Source: a virus
Strand: one strand, 5' to 3'
Virus record (IMG/VR): IMGVR_UViG_3300047551_001073
Location: 1 to 20,399 of that record
Length of the DNA stretch: 20,399 nucleotides
Position 1 is the stretch's first letter; every line of letters starts with the position of its first letter. Below the pieces are notes generated by a model. That model was not told the DNA's origin. It did no database searches and saw nothing but the letters and a program-made list of their open reading frames with translations. Positions 7,073-13,313 of this stretch are shown here, in pieces. The translations under genes were made by a program, and so were the position numbers.

Positions 7073-7690
7073 TTAACATTCCTGGTTTATACCGTTGAGC
7101 ATTTTTATTTCTTCTTTGAGATCTTTTATCTCAATTTTAAGGTCTTCAATTATATTTTGAAGAGCAGAAATTTGTTTTTCTTGATCAATTTCTCTGAGAG
7201 TTTTTTCACGAGAATTAAATTTATTCAACCATTCAACATCTTGGTCGTTCAATATCAATGGATTTGTTTTCTGTGATTTTTTATATGGAACTTTTGTTGT
7301 ATAATGATTATATGGTGTGGAGGGCGCATTTTGGTTGTAAGCTGTAGTTCCTGTTTTTGCAGCATCGGTCCAATAATTCATAGTTCCCATAACATCAATT
7401 ATTTTTTTTAGAAAAACGTCTTCCTGAAAAGAATTTCCATTAAACACCACACCCAAGTCTTCCAACAATTCTTTAGTAACAGTAACCGTTGGAAGATTTA
7501 TTGCACTGTTGCTCACAGTATCAATAACCTCTGCGCGTATATGGAACAGTTTACTAACTAAATCTTGTCTGAGAATTATATGTTGAAATTCATAAGATTC
7601 AGAATCTATGTTCTGGAGCTTATTTCCAGGTGAACCCTTCACCCATTCAAAATCAATATAACCTCTGTCGTAAGCAGTTTTTACTAGCAT
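7073..7690 (-). CDS. Unknown protein with C-terminal coiled coil, downstream of polymerase
   Basis: With the ATG at 7690 the protein has 205 aa (MLVKTAYDRGYIDFEW...). The N-terminal 100 residues look globular. A Pro/Thr/Asn-rich linker follows (about 115-140), and a long charged helix with heptad-like Leu/Ile spacing fills about 160-200 (ENLK-type repeats such as LKIEIKDLKEEIKML). No family is recognised. An in-frame GTG at 7708 would overlap the polymerase stop, but ATG is favoured because TATAAT ends exactly 6 nt before it, as for the helicase and dut genes. Read-through mRNA from the polymerase could use GAGG 12 nt upstream. The coiled coil suggests an oligomer or an adaptor. Confidence 0.8.
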   Translation of the reverse strand: MLVKTAYDRGYIDFEWVKGSPGNKLQNIDSESYEFQHIILRQDLVSKLFHIRAEVIDTVSNSAINLPTVTVTKELLEDLGVVFNGNSFQEDVFLKKIIDVMGTMNYWTDAAKTGTTAYNQNAPSTPYNHYTTKVPYKKSQKTNPLILNDQDVEWLNKFNSREKTLREIDQEKQISALQNIIEDLKIEIKDLKEEIKMLNGINQEC

Positions 7691-7696
7691 GTGTTT

Positions 7697-7724
7697 ATTA
7701 TACCTCACACAAAAAAGGATTCAA
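7697..7724 (-). promoter_or_regulatory. Sigma70-like promoter, probably leaderless, for the coiled-coil gene
   Basis: On the minus strand TTGAAT (7724-7719), a 16-nt spacer and TATAAT (7702-7697) are followed by 6 nt and the ATG at 7690. The predicted start of transcription is the A of the ATG. The promoter overlaps the last codons of the polymerase gene. Confidence 0.6.
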
Positions 7725-10206
7725 GAGTTAATTTATCAGTTATAGACCAACCGATTGCCTGCAATACATTATCTAGAGGTTCATCAAATGTTTTCTCAAA
7801 TTGTTTTTTCCTGTCTATGTATTTTTCAAGATTAAAACTTTCAGGTGGCTTACCAATAAAACCAATAACAGCATCTTTTCCACCCATTCCGTATGGATTT
7901 GGAACTTTTAAAAAGACAAATTTCATTTTGTCATTTTCTTTAATTGGTGGGATGTCTTTAGACAGATTTAGTTTTTCGATATGGGCATTATGCAACAGTG
8001 CAGCCTTTGTTGCAATCGGAGTTCCTGTTTTATAAATTTTAGCATTATCCTTGTACTTAGCAATACCCTTGACACCCCGGGGAGATGCGATATCTTCTAT
8101 AGGCAATTTCATAAATTCATCATAGAATTCATTCACATATTCTCGCAACTCCTCCGGGGTTTTGGTCAGGATAATCTTGATACAATCTTTTAGCTTGTTT
8201 CTCACAACAGTAGGTGTACTGCTTCTTGCCGTCTCAAGACCCATGATCTTGAGTTTGGGATCAGCAAACCGAACACCTTCAAGGTCTTGAACTAACAGTG
8301 CATATCTTTTCTTTGCAACAAAGATTCCAGCAGAAGCAATGGCCTCGCGCTTAAACACGATCTTATTTTCTTTGCAATTCAACCCAGCAGAAAGCAGATC
8401 CATCTCTTTCTTGAATTCTGGTTGTATTTTTGTTTCGCATACCTGACCAATAAATGCCGTGACATCATCGATCTTTGTTTTACTGGATATCTTTTGAACA
8501 ATAGCATCTAGATTCAAGTAAACCGAGTCAGTATCAACAGCAATGACATAATCTTTAGTGTCCTTTGTAAGACTTTGAATATAGTCATTCATTGCCTTTT
8601 CTGCTTTGCGAATGATTACTTGTCCTGTGACCGTGACTGCAGTGGCCAACTCAGGAGATGAATAAACAAAAGCGGGATTGCCAAGACAACCGTAAAGACT
8701 GTTGGCAAGAATCTTTTTAACAGATTGTTTAATCTTGAGGGCCGCAATTCTGGGTAGCAACTCTTTGTTCTTTGTGCTTTCATATTCCTTTTCCAATTCA
8801 ATCATCCGTGACTTTGCTTCTTTTCTTTGATTGAAAGTACGCTCAATCAAGATTGGAATGAAGCCTTGAAAACTTTGAGTAAACATAGAACCATTACATG
8901 CAAGGCAGGAATTTATAGATGCTGCCTCTTTAACCATATCGGGTATATCATTCCTTTTGCTTGAAATAAAATCATCAGCATTCAATGACGCATCTTTTTT
9001 GGTGCAAGTATCTGGGGAGATGTTCCATTGCATGATAATAGATGGATACAGACTGGTTGCATCGAAGCTTACTACATTCTTGTAGAAACCAGGTGTAACA
9101 TCTTTTACATAAGCACCGACAAACTGTTCATCTTTTGCATAACTGTGTTTTAGTGGTGGAACTACTTGCTTTTGTGCAAGATAATCACAGCAGATGGTTT
9201 CCCAAATGCGGGTAGCAAAAAATACCGTATCATAAGTTATCTTTGCTTCATAGGCAATAGATACGGCCAAATCAATTAGTTTTAGTTTACCGTCAAGTCG
9301 CTCAACCAGCACAGCGTCTTGGACGTTATATTCTGCAAACTTTTGAAAGTTCTTCTTGTAAAACTCACGGAGTGAGCCATACTCGCTATAATCCAATTTT
9401 TGAGCATCTAGTTCCACCTTTGCTATGTTCTGCAGAGCATAGCTTTCCTGACTAGTACCCGAAAACTTTTTGTACAAATCCATGTAATCTAAAATAGTGT
9501 ATCCGGGAAACTCATAAATTTTATGGTTTCTTCCACCAATATCTGTTTCCCGACACTTCATCAAATTAAAAGGCAACCAACTTTGTATTTCCTTCTCATC
9601 AAAGTAAAGCAAAGCCCTGCCAATTATATAGGGAATATCGAATAGCTTTACATTCCATCCAGTTATGATGTCTACATCTTCTTTTGCAAGTATCTCAAAG
9701 GTTTTCTTTAGAAGTTCCTTTTCGTTTCCAACCATATAAACTTTGCAGTCTGGCAAAGTAATTGGAGTAAATGTAATAACATGAGTAACACCAGAAATTC
9801 TGATGCTCATCAAGTTTACTCTTTCATTTGGTCGTTCAAGGTCCGGGAAACCGTCCTCGGACTCACACTCCAAGTCCAAATAAGCTATCTTGATTTTGGA
9901 AAGATCGTATTCCACCTCAGTCGGATAAGTCTCCATGAGGTATTGAGTAATGAAATCAGTGTTGCCATAAATTGGGCAATCCTCTAGTTCTCTATACTGA
10001 TCCAGGAATTCTCTGCAGTCATACAGAGTATCAAAAGTCATTTTTTTGACTTTAAACCCCTTGAGGGTTTTATACTTGCTATCTTTGTCTGTGCGGATAA
10101 AGAGAGAAGGTTTAAACGAAACTGACTCCGTAAACCTCTCTCCATTTTTGTATCCACGAACAAGTACTTTATTGCCCTTTAGGGCACATGCCGTATAGAA
10201 TTTCAT
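7705..10206 (-). CDS. 43: Family B DNA polymerase, T4 gp43-like
   Basis: The replicative polymerase with 3'-5' proofreading; 833 aa against 898 in T4. Exonuclease motifs are ExoI D111-L-E113, ExoII with D190 in NVKLFDIPYI and ExoIII with D297 in YNVQDA. Polymerase motif A is FDATSLYPS with D382, motif B is KKILANSLYG (about 497-506) and motif C is VDTDS with D558/D560. A KKRYAL segment lies further on. The last residues (LTLESFFV) resemble the C-terminal sliding-clamp peptide of T4-type polymerases. All catalytic residues are present and there is no intein or split. The ATG at 10206 overlaps the upstream stop as ATGA, so translation is coupled to the DUF1599-like gene. Confidence 0.97.
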   Translation of the reverse strand: MKFYTACALKGNKVLVRGYKNGERFTESVSFKPSLFIRTDKDSKYKTLKGFKVKKMTFDTLYDCREFLDQYRELEDCPIYGNTDFITQYLMETYPTEVEYDLSKIKIAYLDLECESEDGFPDLERPNERVNLMSIRISGVTHVITFTPITLPDCKVYMVGNEKELLKKTFEILAKEDVDIITGWNVKLFDIPYIIGRALLYFDEKEIQSWLPFNLMKCRETDIGGRNHKIYEFPGYTILDYMDLYKKFSGTSQESYALQNIAKVELDAQKLDYSEYGSLREFYKKNFQKFAEYNVQDAVLVERLDGKLKLIDLAVSIAYEAKITYDTVFFATRIWETICCDYLAQKQVVPPLKHSYAKDEQFVGAYVKDVTPGFYKNVVSFDATSLYPSIIMQWNISPDTCTKKDASLNADDFISSKRNDIPDMVKEAASINSCLACNGSMFTQSFQGFIPILIERTFNQRKEAKSRMIELEKEYESTKNKELLPRIAALKIKQSVKKILANSLYGCLGNPAFVYSSPELATAVTVTGQVIIRKAEKAMNDYIQSLTKDTKDYVIAVDTDSVYLNLDAIVQKISSKTKIDDVTAFIGQVCETKIQPEFKKEMDLLSAGLNCKENKIVFKREAIASAGIFVAKKRYALLVQDLEGVRFADPKLKIMGLETARSSTPTVVRNKLKDCIKIILTKTPEELREYVNEFYDEFMKLPIEDIASPRGVKGIAKYKDNAKIYKTGTPIATKAALLHNAHIEKLNLSKDIPPIKENDKMKFVFLKVPNPYGMGGKDAVIGFIGKPPESFNLEKYIDRKKQFEKTFDEPLDNVLQAIGWSITDKLTLESFFV

Positions 10207-10529
10207 CCAATATTCTTTTGCTCTTTGTCCTTCAGCAATCCAGCAAGCAGAACGCTATAGTTAATCATATCTATGATAGCATCATAGACGCTTTCATTAG
10301 TAATAGACAGATCGCCTTTATTGAGGAAAGTAGAAATTCTAGACATTTTATCTGTCATTCGAATTAATACCCCAAGTTCAGCCGTGGCAAAGCCAAGATA
10401 TTCAGCCCTGCGAAAGTTCATAAAAGGATCTGCCCCAGAAGCATAGTCGTTATTCTTCTTTTTCATAAGTTCTAAGGCTTCTTTGCAGATATCGTCGTGT
10501 AATTTAAATAGTTCTTCTCGTGTAGTCAT
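10203..10529 (-). CDS. DUF1599-like all-alpha protein (possible nucleotide-metabolism role)
   Basis: With the ATG at 10529 the protein has 108 aa. It matches the pattern of the DUF1599 family as I remember it: KKKNNDYA (23-30), DPFMNFRRAE, the helix ELGVLIRMTDKMSRI (51-65) and the acidic helix ESVYDAIIDMINYSVLL (79-95). This helical, Glu/Asp-rich layout resembles MazG-type nucleotide pyrophosphohydrolases, and the family is linked to nucleotide modification or pool control. The reaction is not known. The longer ORF to 10565 would need TTG and would run through the promoter, so ATG is preferred. It is the first gene of the minus-strand replication unit, and its stop overlaps the polymerase start (ATGA). 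Confidence 0.82.
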   Translation of the reverse strand: MTTREELFKLHDDICKEALELMKKKNNDYASGADPFMNFRRAEYLGFATAELGVLIRMTDKMSRISTFLNKGDLSITNESVYDAIIDMINYSVLLAGLLKDKEQKNIG

Positions 10530-10537
10530 GGTAGACC

Positions 10538-10565
10538 AATATACACCATTTATAGGACCCGTCAA
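10538..10565 (-). promoter_or_regulatory. Sigma70-like promoter of the DUF1599-like/polymerase unit
   Basis: On the minus strand TTGACG (10565-10560), a 16-nt spacer and TATATT (10543-10538) are followed by 8 nt and the ATG at 10529, so the leader would be about 2 nt. No ribosome binding site is visible. The -35 box directly abuts the palindrome at 10566-10580 that belongs to the divergent plus-strand side. Confidence 0.55.
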
Positions 10566-10580
10566 GTCTAAATATTAGAC
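10566..10580. repeat. 15-bp palindrome in the divergent intergenic region
   Basis: GTCTAA-ATA-TTAGAC is a perfect 6-bp inverted repeat around a 3-nt centre. It lies between two divergent genes, touches the -35 box of the minus-strand promoter and contains the plus-strand CTAAATA box. It could be an operator or simply a symmetrical promoter surround. Confidence 0.5.
10568..10574 (+). promoter_or_regulatory. Late promoter box CTAAATA for the plus-strand block
   Basis: CTAAATA lies 24 nt before the first ATG of the plus-strand block and is followed by a GGAG ribosome binding site at 10583-10586. CTAAATA is a late-promoter form reported for T4-like phages. It is the only obvious promoter for the four plus-strand genes downstream. 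Confidence 0.55.
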
Positions 10581-10598
10581 ACGGAGAATTTTTAAAAT

Positions 10599-11204
10599 AT
10601 GTTGGCAGTCATCCCAGATTTTTCTAAACTAATTGAGGTAATTTCCATAGCAGTTTTTGGAATTCTGGGAGTTGGGTGGGGATTGGTAAAATTTATTCAA
10701 TCTAGATCCAAATCTGATAATTTTATTGCAATACATACAGAAATCCATGAATTATTAACAGAACTCAGAGTTAATAGTAAGGCAATGCGTGTTAGTGTCT
10801 TGCAATTTCATAATGGTGAATATTTTATGGATGGAATTTCCATGAGAAAGTTTTCAATAACACATGAATCTTCTCATAAAGGCTACATTTCACAATCATT
10901 AAAATTTAAAAATGTTTTATGTTCTCTTTTTATTCCTTTATTGAATAAAATATTAGAAAATAAAGGAATTGTTCACCACGTCGATGCTATGTCGTCGTCC
11001 TATGCTAAACATTTCTTTGAAGATGAAAATATTTCTCACTATGCCTGTCTTCCAATAAGAAATAAAAATATAAACATTGGATTTATTTTATTACAATGGC
11101 ATTTTGATTTCCCACCGGATATGGAGAATCAACAGTCCATGGTTGATTACTTTGAAAGCATCCGTGATTCGGTAGAAATACAACTTTCATATCAAAAGAA
11201 CTGA
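10599..11204 (+). CDS. Membrane-anchored protein with a possible GAF-like soluble domain
   Basis: A 201-aa protein with one N-terminal membrane segment (about 12-33), a short basic stretch (KFIQSRSKS) and a soluble domain from about 42 to 197. The domain has a helix, then VSVLQFHNGEYFMDG (66-80), FSITHESSHKGY, and later YACLPIRNKNINIGFILLQWHF. This alternation of strands and helices resembles GAF/sensor folds, but it is only a visual match. With the basic stretch after the membrane segment the domain would face the cytoplasm. It is the first gene of a four-gene plus-strand block that continues with a holin-like and a lipoprotein gene. A GGAG lies 12 nt before the ATG. The function is unknown. 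Confidence 0.8.
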   Translation: MLAVIPDFSKLIEVISIAVFGILGVGWGLVKFIQSRSKSDNFIAIHTEIHELLTELRVNSKAMRVSVLQFHNGEYFMDGISMRKFSITHESSHKGYISQSLKFKNVLCSLFIPLLNKILENKGIVHHVDAMSSSYAKHFFEDENISHYACLPIRNKNINIGFILLQWHFDFPPDMENQQSMVDYFESIRDSVEIQLSYQKN

Positions 11205-11211
11205 GGTAAAC

Positions 11212-11646
11212 ATGAGCATAGAACTTTTATCTTTGATTGGTGGTGGATTTACTGGATTTCTTTTTAAATATTGGGCTCAAAGAGCACAAGACCAAAAAGA
11301 AATATTTGAACGCCTAATTAAAGCAAACCAACAAACAACAGATAATCAAGATAAAGCAGCCCAAAGAGTTCCACTTGATGTTGGCAAAAATGTAAGAAGA
11401 CTAATTGTTCTTACTTGCTTGTTTGCAGTAGTTGCTGCTCCCTTTGTACTTCCGTTTTTTGGAATTCCGACATTTGCCGAGTTTGATCAAAAACAACCTG
11501 AAAGTATTTTTGGAATGATTCCAGAAACAACTAGAAGATATTTTGTAGAAATTCCAGGTTATTTCTTGGCACAAGAAAATAGACAAGTTTTGTTGGCTGT
11601 TGTTGGATTTTATTTTGGTACATCTGTATCTGGAGATAAATCATGA
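11212..11646 (+). CDS. Holin-like membrane protein
   Basis: A 144-aa protein with three hydrophobic stretches: about 4-20 (glycine-rich), 63-84 (strong) and 125-140. A charged, probably helical region lies between the first two (QDQKEIFERL...). The last segment ends in VGFYFGTSVSG, a pattern familiar from three-segment phage holins. Holins make the inner-membrane lesion that times lysis; that role is inferred from topology and from the lipoprotein gene next door. The ribosome binding site GAGGT is 4 nt before the ATG. The gene begins 7 nt after the upstream stop and overlaps the next gene as ATGA. Other small membrane proteins could look the same. Confidence 0.8.
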   Translation: MSIELLSLIGGGFTGFLFKYWAQRAQDQKEIFERLIKANQQTTDNQDKAAQRVPLDVGKNVRRLIVLTCLFAVVAAPFVLPFFGIPTFAEFDQKQPESIFGMIPETTRRYFVEIPGYFLAQENRQVLLAVVGFYFGTSVSGDKS

Positions 11647-11885
11647 AATACTTAATTACTTTGTTTTTATTTTTATCTTCTTGCACAAGTCCAGAATTTG
11701 TCTATATGAAAGATAAAACTGGAAATCCAATACATACAACAACACCAAATCCATTTTTTAGCTCACCAAACCAAGCTTCTGAGTGGAGTTTTTGGTATGT
11801 AATAATACTAGCAATCGTAGCTTGGGCTGTTTGGAAAGAGTTTAAATCTGTAAAATGGCCAAAATCTAAAAAAGAAGATAAATAA
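11643..11885 (+). CDS. Lipoprotein with C-terminal membrane segment, candidate unimolecular spanin
   Basis: An 80-aa protein. Residues 1-13 form a lipoprotein signal, with the lipobox L11-S12-S13 before C14. Residues 15-49 are polar and periplasmic. A membrane helix spans about 50-64 (FWYVIILAIVAWAVW) and a basic tail (KEFKSVKWPKSKKEDK) should stay in the cytoplasm. A lipid anchor at one end and an inner-membrane helix at the other is the architecture of u-spanins such as T1 gp11, which fuse the two membranes in the last step of lysis. The periplasmic part is short for that job compared with T1 gp11 (131 aa). GGAG is 7 nt before the ATG, which overlaps the holin-like stop. An inner-membrane lipoprotein of other function is the alternative. 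Confidence 0.8.
   Translation: MKYLITLFLFLSSCTSPEFVYMKDKTGNPIHTTTPNPFFSSPNQASEWSFWYVIILAIVAWAVWKEFKSVKWPKSKKEDK
11877..11884 (+). promoter_or_regulatory. Possible late promoter box GATAAATA
   Basis: GATAAATA fits NATAAATA and lies 5 nt before the ATG at 11890, but it also encodes the last codons and stop of the spanin-like gene. If used, the transcript would begin at or near the ATG. AT-rich chance is a real alternative. Confidence 0.2.
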
Positions 11886-11889
11886 AAAC

Positions 11890-12357
11890 ATGGAAAAGTT
11901 ACAGCTTTCATTATCTTTATCATCCAAAGTTTCTGGATTACCAGATGAATTACCAACAAGCATAAATCCAACTTCTGGTTGGGGCAATCTTGAATCTGGA
12001 CTAGTTGATACTAGTTTTACATATTGGGCATCTTCTACAGGCGCACAAACAGCAGCATCTAATGGTCAAGATGTAATTATAACTTGTTCTTCACCTATTT
12101 CTGTAACTATAACAGTATCTTCAACGTCTGGAACACCTCTATCGGGTTTAAAATATATAAAAACAACTGGAGGAGTTGCAAGTAATATTATAAACTATAC
12201 TGGTGCAATTAGTATTTCTAGCGGAGATAGTTTAAAAATTGCAGCAACAACGCCTTCATTTGGACCAACTGATGGAACTGGAAATATTGTGGTTACAGAT
12301 ACAACAAGTAGCCAAATATTAGATTTAATTCCATATAGTTTTGTAATTGAAATTTAA
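11890..12357 (+). CDS. Beta-rich, Ser/Thr-rich protein of unknown function
   Basis: A 155-aa protein rich in Ser, Thr, Gly and Ile, with alternating patterns such as DVIITCSSPISVTITVSS and GAISISSGDSLKIAAT that suggest a beta sandwich. No signal peptide or membrane segment is visible. It resembles small virion decoration or fibre-tip proteins in composition, but no family is recognised. It is the last plus-strand gene, 4 nt after the lipoprotein gene, with only a weak ribosome binding site. Its TAA is directly followed by the complement of the dut stop, so the two genes meet with no gap. Confidence 0.75.
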   Translation: MEKLQLSLSLSSKVSGLPDELPTSINPTSGWGNLESGLVDTSFTYWASSTGAQTAASNGQDVIITCSSPISVTITVSSTSGTPLSGLKYIKTTGGVASNIINYTGAISISSGDSLKIAATTPSFGPTDGTGNIVVTDTTSSQILDLIPYSFVIEI

Positions 12358-12876
12358 TTACTTTCCAGTGCTTCCAAATCCACCAATTCTATCTGATTTT
12401 TGATTGGGCTGTTTAAAAATTTCTTGGAAGTAGCACTGTTCGTACTCAACCACTTCAGCCTGAGCCACCCTGTCCCTGTCGTAAATTTTGATGGCATCGG
12501 TGGTATTGGTGTTAAGGATGATAATTTTGGTCTCCAAGGTATAGTCTTCATCGACAATACCTTCGCAATTAGCCAGCGTTAAACCGTATTTAAGCGCCAT
12601 TCCCGACCGAGGGTGCAGACGGAGGGAATACTGCTCGGGCACGTTAAAAGTCAATCCAGTACGAATTAAAGCCCTTTCTCCGGGCATTAGAGCAATAAAG
12701 TTCTTTTCGTTTGCGGAATCATATTCTGGAAAAACTTCCGTAAAATTTTTGCCTTGATAAACTTTAATTTTTTCATTGCTTGGGATATATGCGCCCAAGT
12801 CAAAGCATGCTGCCATACGAGTTTGAAAATTTGGATCTACGACATCCGGTGAGTGTTTAAAGTATTGGAGGATCAT
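12358..12876 (-). CDS. dut: dUTP diphosphatase (dUTPase)
   Basis: It hydrolyses dUTP to dUMP, keeping uracil out of phage DNA and giving ThyX its substrate. The 172-aa protein shows all five trimeric dUTPase motifs: I ACFDLGAYI (24-32), II PRSG (89-92), III NCEGIVDEDY (103-112), IV RDRVAQAE (134-141) and V RIGGFGSTG (163-171). A small insertion at about 35-60 makes it slightly longer than the usual 150 aa. There is no ribosome binding site before the ATG at 12876. A TTGATT-N16-TATAAT promoter ends 6 nt upstream, so the mRNA is probably leaderless. The gene is apart from the other nucleotide genes, between the plus-strand block and the structural genes, with its own promoter. Confidence 0.95.
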   Translation of the reverse strand: MILQYFKHSPDVVDPNFQTRMAACFDLGAYIPSNEKIKVYQGKNFTEVFPEYDSANEKNFIALMPGERALIRTGLTFNVPEQYSLRLHPRSGMALKYGLTLANCEGIVDEDYTLETKIIILNTNTTDAIKIYDRDRVAQAEVVEYEQCYFQEIFKQPNQKSDRIGGFGSTGK

Positions 12877-12882
12877 GAGTAC

Positions 12883-12910
12883 ATTATACTACAAAAAATG
12901 TTAAAATCAA
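12883..12910 (-). promoter_or_regulatory. Sigma70-like promoter of dut, probably leaderless
   Basis: On the minus strand TTGATT (12910-12905), a 16-nt spacer and TATAAT (12888-12883) are followed by 6 nt and the dut ATG. The -35 box overlaps the stop of the 105-aa gene upstream. Confidence 0.65.
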
Positions 12911-13224
12911 ATATCAACTGATCCAATAAATTCTTCAACATTTGCCTTTATCCAATCATATCCAACTTTGACTGGATTGTTTGAATTGGTGTTTTTGCCA
13001 TCGGTTCCACACAACACAGTCCATGTTGCTGGATCTTCAACTATATAAACTTTTCTTGATGCTGGTTGATAATTTTCTTCTCTTATCTGTTCATTTAGAT
13101 AACCATCTAGTATCAAAGTTATTTTTACGCTTTCAGAATATGAATAATCGATTTTAACTGATCTAATTTTCCAGTATTCTGTGGTTACACCCGATGCGGA
13201 TTGTATTGATTTTTTTAGTGCCAT
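12907..13224 (-). CDS. Small protein of unknown function, possibly virion-associated
   Basis: A 105-aa protein, predicted mostly beta: EYWKIRSVKIDY (16-27), VKITLILDGYLNEQIR (33-48), KVYIVEDPATWTVLC, and a C-terminal helix (YDWIKANVEEFIGS). The layout (MALKKSIQSASGV..., then alternating strands, Y-L-N-E-Q-I-R) is reminiscent of short proteins found beside tail-fibre genes in T4-like phages, but I cannot name a family. The ATG at 13224 has only a weak TTGGAT ahead. An 89-nt gap with a hairpin separates it from the leucine-rich-repeat gene. The function is unknown. Confidence 0.75.
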   Translation of the reverse strand: MALKKSIQSASGVTTEYWKIRSVKIDYSYSESVKITLILDGYLNEQIREENYQPASRKVYIVEDPATWTVLCGTDGKNTNSNNPVKVGYDWIKANVEEFIGSVDI

Positions 13225-13246
13225 AATTTATCCAAAATATTTTTTA

Positions 13247-13254
13247 TATAAATA
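13247..13254 (+). promoter_or_regulatory. TATAAATA late-type box on the plus strand
   Basis: A perfect match to the T4 late promoter core, in the 89-nt gap between two minus-strand genes. On the plus strand it is followed, 22 nt later, by the hairpin at 13277-13312 and no gene. The surrounding DNA is almost pure A/T, so chance is likely. Confidence 0.2.
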
Positions 13255-13276
13255 TATATGACATTTAAAATTATTT

Positions 13277-13312
13277 GAAAAGGGCTCCCTGCAGGAGTCT
13301 TTTTCTTTTTTT
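13277..13312 (+). terminator. Rho-independent terminator, best on the plus strand
   Basis: A 12-bp stem pairs 13277-13288 with 13294-13305, including two G-U pairs, around a CTGCA loop, and is followed by seven T (13306-13312). Read on the minus strand the same stem has two A-C mismatches and only a weak CTTTTC tail, so plus is favoured. It could stop plus-strand transcripts before they enter the structural genes. It may still slow minus-strand transcription after the leucine-rich-repeat gene. Confidence 0.7.
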
Positions 13313-13313
13313 A

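Noticed and set aside
7691-7708. GTG start at 7708 for the coiled-coil gene
   Set aside because: It would add six residues, but the GTG lies upstream of a TATAAT-N6-ATG arrangement identical to two other genes, so the ATG at 7690 is more likely.
7705-10206. Intein or split in the polymerase
   Set aside because: All exonuclease and polymerase motifs follow each other at normal spacing with no insertion.
10547-10555. CTATAAATG as a late box on the minus strand
   Set aside because: It departs from TATAAATA and lies within the 16-nt spacer of a better sigma70-like promoter.
10530-10565. Longer DUF1599-like protein starting at a TTG (10565)
   Set aside because: The extension runs through the promoter elements, lacks a ribosome binding site and adds sequence that does not look like the family.
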